From Chloroflexota bacterium (GTDB lineage: Bacteria > Chloroflexota > UBA11872 > VXNJ01): a DNA stretch of 63,737 nt. The position numbers and the translations under genes are program-made. Location of the stretch: NCBI GenBank assembly GCA_009840625.1, contig VXNJ01000017.1, positions 1 through 63,737 of the forward strand, read 5' to 3'. Shown piece by piece: positions 8,342 through 18,700 of this stretch; the first letter of the stretch is position 1, and each line of letters starts with the position of its first letter. Under the pieces are notes generated by a model that searched no databases, was not told the origin of the DNA, and saw only the letters and a list, made by a program, of their open reading frames with translations.

Positions 8342-9292
8342 CTAGCCGTCCCGCGGAGCTTCTTCGGTGTTTGCCCCGTCGTTCTTGATCATCGAGGTTG
8401 CCAGCGTGATCATCGAGGCCAGGTCGGTCATGTTGGCCGGGACCACGAATGTGTTGCCGCGTTGGGCCAGCTTGCCGAATTCGCCAACGTACTGTTCGGC
8501 GATTCGCAGCCGTAAAGCGTCCTCGCCGCCCGGTGCGGCAACCGATGCCGCGATCGCGCGCAGCCCGTCGGCAGTGGCGTTGGCAATCGAAAGAATGGCC
8601 TGGGCTTCGCCTTCAGCCTCGTTTATCTGCTGCTGACGGGCGGCCTCCGACTCGAGCACGACCCGCTGTTTGGCGCCCTCGGCGGCGTTAATCACCGCAT
8701 CGCGTTCGCCTTCCGAGGTCAAGACGGTGGCGCGTTTTTCGCGCTCGGCCCGCATCTGCTTTTCCATCGCCCCCAGGACGTCGCCGGGCGGGTTGATGTT
8801 GCGGATTTCATAGCGCAGCACCTTAACTCCCCAGGCGTCGGATGCCTTGTCCAGTTCGGCCACCACCGACGCGTTGATCGCGGCGCGCTCCTCGAACGTG
8901 CGGTCTAGGTCGAGTTTTCCGACCTCGCTACGCAGGGTGGTTTGGGCGAGCTGGGAGATCGCGAACCGGTAGTTGGTTATCCCGTACGAAGCCAGGCGGG
9001 CATCGAGGATCTGCATGTAGATGACCCCGTCAACCCCGACCTGAACGTTGTCGCGCGTGATGCAGATCTGCTCGGGAATGTCGACCGCTTCCTCTTTCAG
9101 CGAATGCTTGTAGGCGACCCGCTGGATGAATGGGATCAGGACATAGAAACCGGCCTGGTAGGTCGTGCGGTAGCGTCCCAGCATTTCGATCACGTAGGCC
9201 GACTGTTGCGGGACGATGATGGCGGTCTTGGCGATGACAATGATCACCACCAATGCCAGCAGCACGAAAACCGCGATTGGTAGAAATTCCAT
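8342..9292 (-). CDS. SPFH/band 7 membrane protein (paraslipin/QmcA-like)
   Basis: A membrane-anchored SPFH protein that forms oligomeric rings or microdomains and is usually linked to membrane protein quality control. It has one N-terminal membrane segment (about 5-27). The SPFH domain spans about 28-190 (IVPQQSAYVIEMLGRYRTTYQAG; IRNINPPGDV), and a charged, Ala/Glu-rich coiled-coil tail spans about 175-250 (MRAEREKRATVLTSEGERDAVINAAEG as the core region). The 316-residue length fits the QmcA/YbbK group. It lies 13 bp downstream of an NfeD-type gene, and this pairing is widespread and functionally conserved. Confidence 0.92.
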   Translation of the reverse strand: MEFLPIAVFVLLALVVIIVIAKTAIIVPQQSAYVIEMLGRYRTTYQAGFYVLIPFIQRVAYKHSLKEEAVDIPEQICITRDNVQVGVDGVIYMQILDARLASYGITNYRFAISQLAQTTLRSEVGKLDLDRTFEERAAINASVVAELDKASDAWGVKVLRYEIRNINPPGDVLGAMEKQMRAEREKRATVLTSEGERDAVINAAEGAKQRVVLESEAARQQQINEAEGEAQAILSIANATADGLRAIAASVAAPGGEDALRLRIAEQYVGEFGKLAQRGNTFVVPANMTDLASMITLATSMIKNDGANTEEAPRDG

Positions 9293-9305
9293 TTACATTG
9301 GCTCC

Positions 9306-9743
9306 TTATGGCGTCGTTTCGTCTTCGGCGCGAAGGTGTAGGGTCAGACCGTCAACCCGCTCGACGCGGACCCTCTGCCCGTCGGTCAGGGTGCTCGAGC
9401 CGAGATTGTGGGCCTCCCATTTGGCGCCGCGCAAGCTCGCCTGGCCGTAACCCGCCGGGGCGATCTCGTCGATCACGAATGCGTGCTCGCCGGTGATTGC
9501 CTCAAATCCGCCGCTGCGGTTGATCCGCTCGTGGGCATGGCGGCGCAAGCCGACCAGCAGCGCCAGCGCCAGGACCGCAAAAATCGGCCAGTGGGCCCAG
9601 AATGGCAGGTCGCTCGCCAGCACGACCAGGATTCCGACCAGGATCGCCGCAATGCCGACAAACAGCAGGTAAAGGGCACCGCCGCCGACCAGCTCCGCGA
9701 TCAGCAGCAGGCCGCCAAGCGTTATCCATCCCCACCACGGCAC
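9306..9743 (-). CDS. NfeD-like membrane protein (YbbJ type)
   Basis: Short NfeD protein of 145 residues, partner of the SPFH protein encoded just downstream. Two or three hydrophobic helices occupy residues 1-65. The C-terminal 70 residues (TGEHAFVIDEIAPAGYGQASLRG, then RVRVERVDGLTLHL) are the OB-fold domain typical of NfeD. The short form lacks the ClpP-like protease domain of long NfeD. The pair probably forms an inner-membrane complex handling misfolded membrane proteins; the function is inferred from the family. Confidence 0.9.
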   Translation of the reverse strand: MPWWGWITLGGLLLIAELVGGGALYLLFVGIAAILVGILVVLASDLPFWAHWPIFAVLALALLVGLRRHAHERINRSGGFEAITGEHAFVIDEIAPAGYGQASLRGAKWEAHNLGSSTLTDGQRVRVERVDGLTLHLRAEDETTP

Positions 9744-9890
9744 GGTTTAAGCGGTTGCGCCTTTCGATCTTTAGACGGTAGCGGGCGGCTCAACCGTGCC
9801 CGCACTCCATGCGGACACGCGGCCCAATTGATTTTGGCAGCTTCGCTCCGGTGCCAGCGACGACCCGGGCGCCAACCCCGGCCGGGCCGC

Positions 9891-10643
9891 TTAGTGGGTC
9901 AGGATCTGATCCAGGAAAAGCTTGGTTCGGCGGCGTTTCGGGTTATTGAAGAACTGCTCGGCGGTCCCGATCTCCACGATCTCGCCCTCGTCCATGAAGA
10001 TGACCCGGTCGGCGACGTTGCGGGCAAAACCCATCTCGTGAGTGACGCAGATCATCGTCATCCCCGATTCAGAGAGCTCTTCCATTGCCCTTAAGACTTC
10101 GTTGATCATCTCCGGATCGAGCGCCGAGGTCGGTTCGTCGAACATCATGACCTTGGGGTTCATCGCCAACGCCCGGGCAATCGCCACCCGCTGTTGCTGT
10201 CCGCCGGAGAGTTGTCCGGGAAATTTTTCGGCCTGCTCGGGGATGCCGACGCGCTCCAGCAAGCTCCGGGCCAGGTCCTCGGCCTCGCGCTGCGGCATGT
10301 GCCGGACTTTCTGCGGCGCCAGGGTGATGTTGCGCAGGACCGTCAGGTGCGGGAACAGATTAAAGGACTGAAACACCATCCCGGTCTCGGTGCGGATCTT
10401 GGTCAGCGTGCGCGCGTCGTCGGTCAGTTCGGTGCCGTCGACGACGATCCGACCTTCGTCGTGGCGTTCGAGCTGGTTGATGGTGCGCAAAAGGGTCGAC
10501 TTGCCCGAACCCGAAGGGCCGATGATCACCACCACCTCGCGCTCACGGATCGAGACATCTACCCCGTTTAGGGCGGTAAAGTCCCCGAAGCGCTTGACCA
10601 CGCCTTCCAGGCGGACGATTTCCTCTCCCAGTTGATGTGCCAT
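9891..10643 (-). CDS. aapP: Polar amino acid ABC transporter ATPase
   Basis: ATP-hydrolysing subunit of a general/polar amino acid importer (GlnQ/AapP family). Walker A is GPSGSGKST (42-50), followed by a Q-loop ([18 protein letters not shown]), the signature [15 protein letters not shown] and Walker [15 protein letters not shown], then the switch His in [11 protein letters not shown] place the start at the ATG at 10643, giving 250 residues, because GGGAGGAAC precedes it. A longer in-frame extension upstream has no family similarity. It is the last gene of the operon, 13 bp after the second permease gene. Confidence 0.94.
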   Translation of the reverse strand: MAHQLGEEIVRLEGVVKRFGDFTALNGVDVSIREREVVVIIGPSGSGKSTLLRTINQLERHDEGRIVVDGTELTDDARTLTKIRTETGMVFQSFNLFPHLTVLRNITLAPQKVRHMPQREAEDLARSLLERVGIPEQAEKFPGQLSGGQQQRVAIARALAMNPKVMMFDEPTSALDPEMINEVLRAMEELSESGMTMICVTHEMGFARNVADRVIFMDEGEIVEIGTAEQFFNNPKRRRTKLFLDQILTH

Positions 10644-10656
10644 TGGTTCCTCCCGG

Positions 10657-12009
10657 TCAGCGGGTTTGGCGCGGGCTCTCGCCCAGGCGTGATTCGGCGG
10701 CGCTGCCCAGCCGCGAAAGCAGGTAAGAGACGACCCAGTAAATGAGTGCAACGATCAGGTAAACCTCGAAGAATGCGCCCTCAGCGATGTCGGACTGGCC
10801 GGCCAAGACCTTCTTGGCCTTTTCCAGGGTATTGACCAGCGATATCGCCGCCAGCAGGGCGGTGTCCTTCCAAAGCGCGATGAATCGGCCGATGATTGCT
10901 GGAATCACCGCCTTGATCGCCTGCGGCAGGATGATGAACGCGTATTTCTGGGTGGCGTTCAATCCGACCGCGTCGGCGGCTTCGAACTGCCCGCGCGGTA
11001 TTGATTGCAGTCCGCCGCGCACCACCTCGGCGATGTAGGCGCCACCGAAGAAGGCGAACACGAACATGACCCGGAAAACCAGGTCGATGCTCGAGAAAGC
11101 CACTCCGATCGGACCGAGCTCGTCCTGCAGGAAGGTTGCGAACAGCAACCAGACCAGCAGCGGCGCGGCGCGGACGGTCTCGATGTATCCGACCGACGCA
11201 ATCCGGATCGCCCGAAACGGGGAGAACCGGCCCAGGGCCAGAAACAGCCCGATCACGAACGAGAAGAATCCGCCGACGGCAAAGACCACGAAATCCAGCA
11301 GGACGCTTTCCCAGTGGAGGGTGGAAATTCCGATCTGCAGAACCACCACCAGCGGGATAAGCAGCACCCAGGCGGCCCCGAACGCCTGGCGCAGGATCGG
11401 GCTGTGGCGCCAGCGGGCGAGTTCTCGGCCAACGATCGCGCCACCGGCCATTACTGCAAAAACCCCCGCCAGCAGCAGCCATGGGCCCCCGAAGGGCACC
11501 GCTAGGCCGAACGAGAGCGCGTAAAGCCAGCCCGGCGCCCAGCCCCCCGATTGGATCAATTGACGGTCGATACCGGTCACGACCGTGGTCTGTCCGCCGG
11601 ATTCGATCGTATCGGTGAACTCGAACTCCTGGATCTGGAATTCGAGTCCCAGGCCGAAGGTGAGGATGATTACGGCCACGATCCCGACCGTTAGCAGGTA
11701 GGGACGCAGGTGTCCGACCCAGACCCCGTAGGTGAGCGCGGCCAGGGCGGCGCCGAAGAACACCACGATCCAGATCCGGTACGCCTCGTCGGCCGGGTAG
11801 CTGCCGACGAAGAAAAGCTTGCGGTTTATCGCCACGAGGCCCCAGTTGGCGTCGAAAAGGACGAACCTGAGTACCACGAATCCGAGCACCGCCGCCACCA
11901 GCAGGGCGGCAATCGTCAGTATCGAATTCCCGCGCGAGTTGAACAGGTTCTCGCGTGACCAGCGCAGGCCGCGCGCGATCGATGTCTGTACCGGGATGTC
12001 GCGCGTCAC
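10657..12009 (-). CDS. aapM: Polar amino acid ABC transporter permease (AapM-like)
   Basis: Inner-membrane permease of the amino acid importer. The first 230 residues contain several membrane segments outside the transport core. The HisM-type core with its EAA loop ([21 protein letters not shown]) covers about 235-440. The 450-residue length exceeds the usual 220-residue HisM-type permeases but is in line with the long AapQ/AapM type. The GTG start overlaps the stop of the preceding permease gene (GTGA), indicating translational coupling. Confidence 0.88.
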   Translation of the reverse strand: MTRDIPVQTSIARGLRWSRENLFNSRGNSILTIAALLVAAVLGFVVLRFVLFDANWGLVAINRKLFFVGSYPADEAYRIWIVVFFGAALAALTYGVWVGHLRPYLLTVGIVAVIILTFGLGLEFQIQEFEFTDTIESGGQTTVVTGIDRQLIQSGGWAPGWLYALSFGLAVPFGGPWLLLAGVFAVMAGGAIVGRELARWRHSPILRQAFGAAWVLLIPLVVVLQIGISTLHWESVLLDFVVFAVGGFFSFVIGLFLALGRFSPFRAIRIASVGYIETVRAAPLLVWLLFATFLQDELGPIGVAFSSIDLVFRVMFVFAFFGGAYIAEVVRGGLQSIPRGQFEAADAVGLNATQKYAFIILPQAIKAVIPAIIGRFIALWKDTALLAAISLVNTLEKAKKVLAGQSDIAEGAFFEVYLIVALIYWVVSYLLSRLGSAAESRLGESPRQTR

Positions 12010-13172
12010 TTGATCTGCACGTTCCGGTTGATGGTGTTCATGATGAACGAGATGATCAGGTTGGTCGTGACGAAGACGACGAATATGAAGGCGTACGTCT
12101 GCAGCAGATTGCCGGAGTTGTTAACGATCCGGTTCGAGATCAGGACGATCTCGCCGTAGGCGATCGCATGCGCCAGGGTGGAGTCCTTGTTGGCGTTCTG
12201 GAACTCGTTGTTCAGGGCCGGGATCATGATGCGCAGGGCCTGCGGGAGGATGATCAGGGTGAACCGCTGATAGGCGGTCAGTCCCAGCGAAGCCGAGGCC
12301 TCGGTCTGCCCGTGGTGCACCGCCTGGATCGATCCGCGCACTATTTCGGCAATGAACGCGCTGAAGTAGAGGGTGAGCGAAATCAGGGCGCTGATGTAAC
12401 CCAGGCCCAGCAGATTGCCGCCGGTGTAGCCGAAGAACCCCGCTTCGGACACGGTCACGCTGGGAAGATCGGGCCGAATCGGCATCAGCAGGCCGAGGTA
12501 TGCGACCAGGGCGATTCCGGTGAATAGCCCCAGTCCCCAACTGTTGGGCCGCAGACTCTCGCCGGTCTCGGCCTCGCGCTGGTCGCGCCGTTTGCGGACC
12601 TGCCAGCCGACGACCCCGGCCACCACCACCGCAATCAACCAGACCCACCAGAACTGGTTGTCGGTCTGCAGCCAGGGAATGGCGATGCCCCGGTTGGAGA
12701 TGTAGAGCAGCCTGCCCACGCCCAGCTCCTCCTCGATTCGCGGCAGGGCCCGGAAGGCGGCAAAGGCGAAGAAGAACATGATCAGCAGCAGCGGCAGATT
12801 GCGGAAGAGTTCGACGTAGACTAGGCCCATGCGGTTAACCAGCGGGTTGCCCGAAAGTCGGGCCACGCCTACCAGAAGCCCCAGGAGCGAAGAGGCGGCG
12901 ATCGCGAAAAGCACCACCGAGATCGTGTTGCCGGCGCCCTTGAGCATGCCTATCCAGCGCGGGTCGCTGGCTTCAACGTTGAGGAAGGGGACTATCGAGG
13001 TCCGGTCGGGGCTTCCGTATGGGCCGAACAGGAAATCAAAGTCGAAGAAATTGGTGGCGATCGAATAAGCAAAGTAAAGTGCCACCGCGGCGGCGCCCAC
13101 CCCGACGACCGTGTTGACTAGCAGATAGCGCGAACGCCGCCGGTACCAGAGTTCGGCCAGGGGCTGCTTCAA
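12006..13172 (-). CDS. aapQ: Polar amino acid ABC transporter permease (AapQ-like)
   Basis: First permease of the amino acid importer, 388 residues. It carries an N-terminal hydrophobic segment (about 17-40), the PSGLL-like conserved core start and an EAA loop (EASASLGLTAYQRFTLIILPQ). As in AapQ/BztB proteins, the core is interrupted by an insertion with extra hydrophobic segments (about 170-225). The start is TTG at 13172, without a strong ribosome binding site. A stem-loop terminator lies between it and the upstream binding-protein gene, so this permease should be made in lower amounts than the binding protein. Confidence 0.88.
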   Translation of the reverse strand: MKQPLAELWYRRRSRYLLVNTVVGVGAAAVALYFAYSIATNFFDFDFLFGPYGSPDRTSIVPFLNVEASDPRWIGMLKGAGNTISVVLFAIAASSLLGLLVGVARLSGNPLVNRMGLVYVELFRNLPLLLIMFFFAFAAFRALPRIEEELGVGRLLYISNRGIAIPWLQTDNQFWWVWLIAVVVAGVVGWQVRKRRDQREAETGESLRPNSWGLGLFTGIALVAYLGLLMPIRPDLPSVTVSEAGFFGYTGGNLLGLGYISALISLTLYFSAFIAEIVRGSIQAVHHGQTEASASLGLTAYQRFTLIILPQALRIMIPALNNEFQNANKDSTLAHAIAYGEIVLISNRIVNNSGNLLQTYAFIFVVFVTTNLIISFIMNTINRNVQIK

Positions 13173-13190
13173 GTGGATAGCCGCGCGCTT

Positions 13191-13230
13191 TAAAAGGAAT
13201 GGACGGGTGGGCTAGACCCACCCGTCCATT
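13191..13230 (-). terminator. Intrinsic terminator/attenuator inside the amino acid transporter operon
   Basis: On the minus strand a perfect 14-bp stem (arms at 13217-13230 and 13198-13211) with a 5-nt loop is followed by CCTTTTA. It lies 21 bp after the stop of the binding-protein gene and 25 bp before the permease start. This placement lets most transcripts end after the binding protein, a common way of producing excess binding protein over permease. Confidence 0.85.
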
Positions 13231-13251
13231 GTTTCAGATCAGAGACCGGAT

Positions 13252-14334
13252 TTACCGCATTGGCGGCGAGTAGATCAGGCCACCGTTCACGTACGAGTCG
13301 TTCAGCGACCCGGCGCGAGTGAGGCCGACCCGCTCGAGAGTGCGGGCGTAAGCTTCGCCGTAGTTTCCGACCTGTTCGATCACCGATTGCATAAACGTAA
13401 TCGGGATCTTGCCGTGGCCGATGCCCAAATTGGGGGCTGCGCCGCCGTCAAATCCAACGCCCAGCAGGCGGGCGACGGTGTTATTCGGCGGAGCGGCGGC
13501 CATCTGGCGGACGTTCTGCGAGGTCACGCCTTGCTCTTCGGCAATGATCATCCCGTTAACGACCCAGCGGACCACGTCTTCCCATTCGGAGTCGTAGTCG
13601 CGCACGCTCGGTCCGAGCGGCTCTTTGGAGAGCGTCTCGGGCAGGACCACTGCGTTGACGCCGTCGGCGGTCAAGGTGAACTGGTGCCCACCTAGCTGCG
13701 ACTTGTCAGAAGACCATGCGTCGCACTGATCGCTGATGAAGGCTGCCCGCAGTTCAGGGTTGGCCTGGAAGGTCAGCTCTTCATAGTTGAGGCCTTGTTC
13801 GGCGAAGTAGTCAGAAACCGCGCCCTGGGTGGAAGTTCCGTCCAGGATGCAGATCGTGGCCCCGTCGAGTTCGTTGACGGAGGACAACCCCGCTTCGGCC
13901 TTAACCATGATGCCGGCGCCGTCATAGAAGGTGGTCGGCGCGTAGGCGACTTCAAGATCAGCGTCACGACTGGCGGTCCAGGTCGTGGTGCGGATGAGTA
14001 CGTCGATTTCCTTCGCTGCCAACAGCTCGAAACGGTTAGCCGAAGTGGCTTCGATGTACGAGACCTGATTGGCATTGCCAAATACCGCAGCGGCAAGTGC
14101 GCGGCAGTATTCGACGTCGTTGCCAACGGCGGTGCCGTCAGGGTTCAGAACTCCGAACCCGGGCGTATCGGCTTTGATCCCGCAGACCAGATTCCCACGA
14201 TCGATGATCTCGTCGAGGGTGCTTCCGCGAGCCTCTTCCTCGTCGCCACCACCCAGCTCCAGGTCGCACGCCACAAGTACGGTCATTGCCAGGACCATTA
14301 GGAGGCCGGCTAGGATTCTTGTTCGGATTCCCAT
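13252..14334 (-). CDS. aapJ: Polar amino acid ABC transporter binding lipoprotein (AapJ/BztA-like)
   Basis: Captures amino acids outside the membrane and delivers them to the two permeases encoded downstream. A hydrophobic signal ends in a lipobox (VLVAC, Cys23), followed by an acidic Gly/Glu linker. Family 3 binding-protein signatures follow: GNLVCGIKADTPGFG, GNDVEYCRALAAAVFG, and the long C-terminal part typical of the AapJ/BztA subgroup (WVVNGMIIAEEQGVTSQNV; GYGEAYARTL is present here as GNYGEAYARTLERVGL). The 360-residue length fits this subgroup rather than the 250-residue HisJ type. The ATG at 14334 follows AAAGGAAAC. It heads the operon and is separated from the permeases by a terminator. 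Confidence 0.93.
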   Translation of the reverse strand: MGIRTRILAGLLMVLAMTVLVACDLELGGGDEEEARGSTLDEIIDRGNLVCGIKADTPGFGVLNPDGTAVGNDVEYCRALAAAVFGNANQVSYIEATSANRFELLAAKEIDVLIRTTTWTASRDADLEVAYAPTTFYDGAGIMVKAEAGLSSVNELDGATICILDGTSTQGAVSDYFAEQGLNYEELTFQANPELRAAFISDQCDAWSSDKSQLGGHQFTLTADGVNAVVLPETLSKEPLGPSVRDYDSEWEDVVRWVVNGMIIAEEQGVTSQNVRQMAAAPPNNTVARLLGVGFDGGAAPNLGIGHGKIPITFMQSVIEQVGNYGEAYARTLERVGLTRAGSLNDSYVNGGLIYSPPMR

Positions 14335-14447
14335 GCAGTTTCCTTTCCATAAAGACTCTTGCTGGCCTTAAGCGCTCCGCCGCCGAACAGCGGCCAGCCT
14401 AGCGAAGGCCACAATATCGTCGGCGCGACGTTGCGCCAACAATTATT

Positions 14448-14466
14448 AATAACACACTCTGTTATT
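14448..14466. promoter_or_regulatory. Candidate TetR-type operator overlapping the amino acid operon promoter
   Basis: AATAACA and TGTTATT form a perfect 7-bp inverted repeat around CACTC, in an AT-rich island of the otherwise GC-rich 304-bp gap between the tetR-type gene and the binding-protein gene. On the minus strand TTGTGC (14476-14471) and TATTAA (14451-14446), 19 bp apart, could be -35 and -10 elements, and the repeat covers the spacer and -10. Size and symmetry suit a TetR-family dimer, so the adjacent regulator may repress the transporter. The rest of the gap shows no gene. Confidence 0.5.
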
Positions 14467-14638
14467 TGCAGCACAATCTATATGTGCCGGGTGGCGCCGA
14501 ATTCTTCCCGGAATTGATTCCTGCGTTGATCTGCGCCTAAAGGGTCCGCGCGCCAATCAGGCAGTCCAGGACCGCCATCTCATTCAGAGCCGGCTTGATT
14601 AGACGTTTCTTTGCCGATTGCGGTCGGCAGCGGCGGCT

Positions 14639-15295
14639 TCATTCCGAAGGGTCGCCCGGAGGGTCCAGAGCAGGCAGGAACCGGTCGATCAGATCGCTCC
14701 ATTGCTCCGCTGACGGGACGTGGCGTTCATCCAATCCGCCGCCCTGCAACAGTTCGGTGCCCAACCCGAGCGATTGGCACAGGAATGTGAGCGCCGGCGT
14801 GCTGACGCCGGGATCGAACGTGCCGCTCTCCTTGCCGGCCTCAATCAGCCGCTCCAATTGCCCGGCCTCTTTATTGAGAAATGCCTGCAAGCGAGATTGC
14901 AGGTCTGGGTTGTTGCGAGCGCCCGCAAAAACGTTCACCATTACGTGGGGTAACCCATCGGGTTCCAGTAGTTGTTTGCCTAGCGCGTGAAGCGCCACCC
15001 GCGCTGACGTGTTTTCAATTTTTGAATCCGCGAGAAGGGTCCCTGGGAGGATCTTCTCGAATATGTGGTCCAGCGTCGCCGCCATCAATTCGCTTTTGTC
15101 TTGCCACCGCGCATAAACCGCGCCCGGCGTTAGCCCGGCGCGGCGGGCAACGGAACTTATACGGGTTCTGTCGTAACCGCTCTCGATGAATTCGGCCGCC
15201 GCCGCGTCCAATATCCGTTGCGTCGTCAGTTCGGTTCCGCTGCGACGACGCGGAGTCCTGTTGCCCACGGGTTCGTTTGATCCGTGTGCTGGCAT
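14639..15295 (-). CDS. TetR/AcrR-family transcriptional regulator
   Basis: DNA-binding repressor of 218 residues. The N-terminal helix-turn-helix is at about residues 24-70 (QRILDAAAAEFIESGYDRT, then ISSVARRAGLTPGAVYARW, KSELMAA). The C-terminal ligand-binding and dimerisation half is variable, as usual. The ATG at 15295 was chosen; an in-frame extension of 22 residues upstream is not conserved in the family. The gene is transcribed toward the amino acid transporter operon, 304 bp upstream of it, and is the obvious candidate to bind the inverted repeat there. The ligand is unknown. Confidence 0.9.
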   Translation of the reverse strand: MPAHGSNEPVGNRTPRRRSGTELTTQRILDAAAAEFIESGYDRTRISSVARRAGLTPGAVYARWQDKSELMAATLDHIFEKILPGTLLADSKIENTSARVALHALGKQLLEPDGLPHVMVNVFAGARNNPDLQSRLQAFLNKEAGQLERLIEAGKESGTFDPGVSTPALTFLCQSLGLGTELLQGGGLDERHVPSAEQWSDLIDRFLPALDPPGDPSE

Positions 15296-15797
15296 CGACG
15301 CCTGTCTACTTTCGGTGCCAATTGAAAAACGGATTATGCGGCTACTTTCGCGCCTGCTCAATAAGTAGTACGTACCGTTATTGCATCCAGTTCTAGTCGA
15401 CCAACTGGCGCCGGCCCGTCGAAATCATTTGCGCCGCAAAGTATCTCGCCGGACTCGTCCAACCTGTAGGTCGCGGACATTTCGGCGTGCGCGTCGCGAA
15501 TAAGCCATTGCTTGGTAGCGGTCGAGTTTGATGTCGTGTTCGACGCGCGGCGGACGCATTAACAGGCGGCAAGGGCAGCGGCGGGACAACCTCTGCGACC
15601 GGGGCGGCCGCACCTGTTGCGGGCCGGAGTCGTGGTACACCGCCCGACTGAGTTCAACGCGGTCAACTTCGGTCCGGCATCAATATGCCAACGGCCCTAA
15701 GCGCGCCGATTCGAAGAAACCCGGCGGCCCAATCCGTACTGCGCTGGGATCGCGGCAGGGCGCGAGTTACCTAACCGCGCCGCGACCGGTACCCGGT
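15296..15797. other. Intergenic region between giant gene end and tetR-type gene
   Basis: This stretch of about 500 bp follows the stop of the giant minus-strand gene and lies upstream of the TetR-type gene. AATAA and TTATT (15360-15382) flank the palindrome GTACGTAC (15368-15375), which could be part of the tetR promoter or an autoregulatory site, but the symmetry is poor. A weak 5-bp hairpin (15785-15797) directly follows the giant gene's stop without a T-tract. I see no convincing gene in the remainder. Confidence 0.35.
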
Positions 15798-18700
15798 TTA
15801 CGAAGGTATGATCACCGGCGGGAAATACGCATCGCCGCTGGCCAAGGGCAATGCCGGCCCGAACGCCGCCTCGGCTTTCCAGCCCGGCACCAGCACGGCG
15901 CGCAGGTCGTCGCCCAGCAGAGTCAGTTCGGCCAGGTTGCTGCCCGGGGTGATCTGGAGGATCGCGGCCTGGAAGTACTGGCGGACAAGGCCGACGCTCT
16001 CCGGCTGGTAAAGGGTGCCTGCCGCGCCCGAGTCCCGCCGGGCGTCAGTCTTGGGGATCCCGAATCCTTCCACGCCGCCCAGCGCCCGGAACAGGTCCAG
16101 GAAACCGGTCGGATTGCCATCCATGTCGACGTTGGTAACGTAGTGCCCGAACACGCCGACCTGCACCCCACCCCCGGGAGCCTGCAGCGGCGCCGGCTCG
16201 ACCCCCTGGTCGTTCTCGCCCAGGTGCCCGCCGAAGTAGTCCCAGGCGAGCCGGCGTTCGACGATGTAGCCGAATCCGGTGTCGTGGAAATCGAGCACCC
16301 CGCGCTGGTAGAACTGGGTCAGCGTGCCGGTTTCGATTTCGATCACTTCGGAGGTCGCCAATCCCCAGCGCCTTAAGCCCCCGGTCCGGTTGTAGGCGTC
16401 CAGGAACCCAGCCCGCACCGTCGATCCGTCGGCGAGGGTGACCTCGAAGTTGGCAATGTTGTGGTCCAGATCCGGGTTCGTCGCCACCGTCTGGTACCGG
16501 GTCTCGGCGACCACGACCGCGGCGAAACTGCTCAATCCGACGCGGTAGCTGCGCGCGCGGCGTCCGTCCTCCGAAGTCACCGTCACGGTGATCTCCGCCG
16601 AGCCCTCCAGTGCCACCTGGTGACCGTCGGTCGCAGCGTCGGCGTCCGGCGGGTCAATCACCACGCCCGCGCCCGCTTGCACTGCCACCGCCGTCACGGT
16701 AGTGCTCGTTACTCCGATGCCGACTCGCCCGGTGTAGCCCGTCCTGTCGGGATCGAACGCCCCGATGGAGATGCCGCTGAGCGCCAGCTGTCCCAATCGC
16801 GCGTCGATGGCGTCGGGCATGTTGTAGGTGTACACCCTGTCGGTGCCGGAGTCGGCTACGTATAGAACCGCTCCGTCCGACCAGATCCCGCGCGGGCTGG
16901 TGTTGCCGGCCCGCGCGAGTTCGGCAAAGTCCTCGTCGCGCGCCCGCTCGAGCGCCGTGGTCGCGTCACCGCCCGTCGCCTCCGGCAGAAGCGGCAGACG
17001 GTAGGCATAAACGTGCCTGGCTTCACCGTCGGAGACCCAGATGCTCACCCCGTCCGACCAGATGCCCCGGGGATCGCGGTTGGCTCCAACCAGGACGCGT
17101 TCGGCCAGCAGCGTACCGCTCTCAAGGTCGTAAGCGAAGAGCCTGGCCCGTCGACCGTCCAGCACCCACATGGTTATCCCATCGGACCAGATGCCGCGGG
17201 CGTCCCCGTTGCTTTCGACGAGCGCGATATCGCGATCCGGCAGGCGTCCGCCGCGCCGCAGGCCGTAGGCCAGGAGCCTGTCGAGGGCGCCGTCGGAGAC
17301 CCAGACCGTGGTCCCGTCCGACCAGATCCCGGCCGGAGAGATTTTGGCAGGGTCCAGTCCGAACTCGCGCTCCGGCACGCGTTGGCCGCTGGCGGTGTCG
17401 TAGGCGAATACCGCGTCGGCGGCGCCGTCCTGGGCCACCCACAGCGTTACGCCATCGCCCCAAAGGCCCGTCGGCTCACCGTTCAGCTCGTCCAGCGCCT
17501 CGATGTCGAGCTCCACCGTCCAGGCGAAATCGGCCTCGCTGGGCGCCGGGGCCGAACCTCCACCGCCACCGCCACCGCCTCCGCCGCCGGACGTGCGCGC
17601 GCTGACCCTGGCGACGGTGATGATCACGTCGACGGAATCATCGGTCGCGTCGGACGGATCGTAGCCGGGAGTGAACCCATCGTTCACCTCCACGGTGACG
17701 GTATAGGTCTCCTGAACATCCGGGTCCAGGACCCCCTTCGTCCGAATCTGGCCCGTCTCCGGGTCAATGTCGAAGTTGTCGGCGTCGGGCCCGCCCAGCG
17801 AGTAGGTGAGGATGTCGTCCGGATCAGGGTCGCTCGCTCCCACCGGTGCCCCCACTGGCCGGCCGGCCTTGGATCCCTGGCCGACTGATCGCGGCACCTC
17901 GGAATCGTCGAAGGCCGGGTCGGCATTCGACGAGGGACGCACAGCGCCGATCCGCGCCCCCAGCGCAGCCATCGCGCTCTGGTTGCTGCCCCGGCGGTCG
18001 GAGTACTCCACCCTCACCCGCAGGTAATTGCCGACATCGTCGGCGCCCGCAGTGTAGTTGTCTGAATTGGCGCCGGAGATTTCTGCCCAGCTTGAGCGGT
18101 TGGCGGACCGCTCCCACTGCCAGGCTTCACCGCTAACGCCGCCGTCGTCATCGCTGAGCACGGCGTCGAACCGGGTCCCCTGCCATCCGCGCGGCGGAGA
18201 AATCCTGAGCGCACCCGCCTCCGCCACGTCCGTCACCGTGACGGTGACGTCGAGGTTCCCTTCCAGGCCGCCGGGATCGGTCGCGGTCACGGTTATCGCG
18301 AAGGTCGTGTTTCCGCTCTCGTAGTCGGGCGGCGTCTGGAAGTACAGCTGGCCGCGGCCGGAGATCCAGAAGTCGTTGCTGTTGACCGACCACTCGAGCG
18401 TGTCGCGCTCCGGATCGGCGGCCGCGTAGGTCGCAACCGCGGCGCTGCTGTTCTCGGCGACGGACGGGGTGGTGTTTCCGCTGACCACCGGCGCCTCGTT
18501 GACGTCGGTCACCGAAATGGTCACGGGCAGGGTGGCGTCGACGGCGTCCATGTCATCGTCGCCGTTCTGGTCTCTGCCATCGGTGACTCCCACCGTGACG
18601 CGGAACGTCCGCTTGCCCTCAAAGTCCAGCGACACGCCCTGCGCCAGCCTGATCTGGCCCGTGCCTTCATCGATGGTGAACGAACCGGCGTCAGTCCCTG

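Noticed and set aside
15360-15382. A second TetR operator upstream of the tetR-type gene
   Set aside because: Only 5-bp ends (AATAA/TTATT) match and the centre is asymmetric compared with the perfect repeat at 14448-14466.
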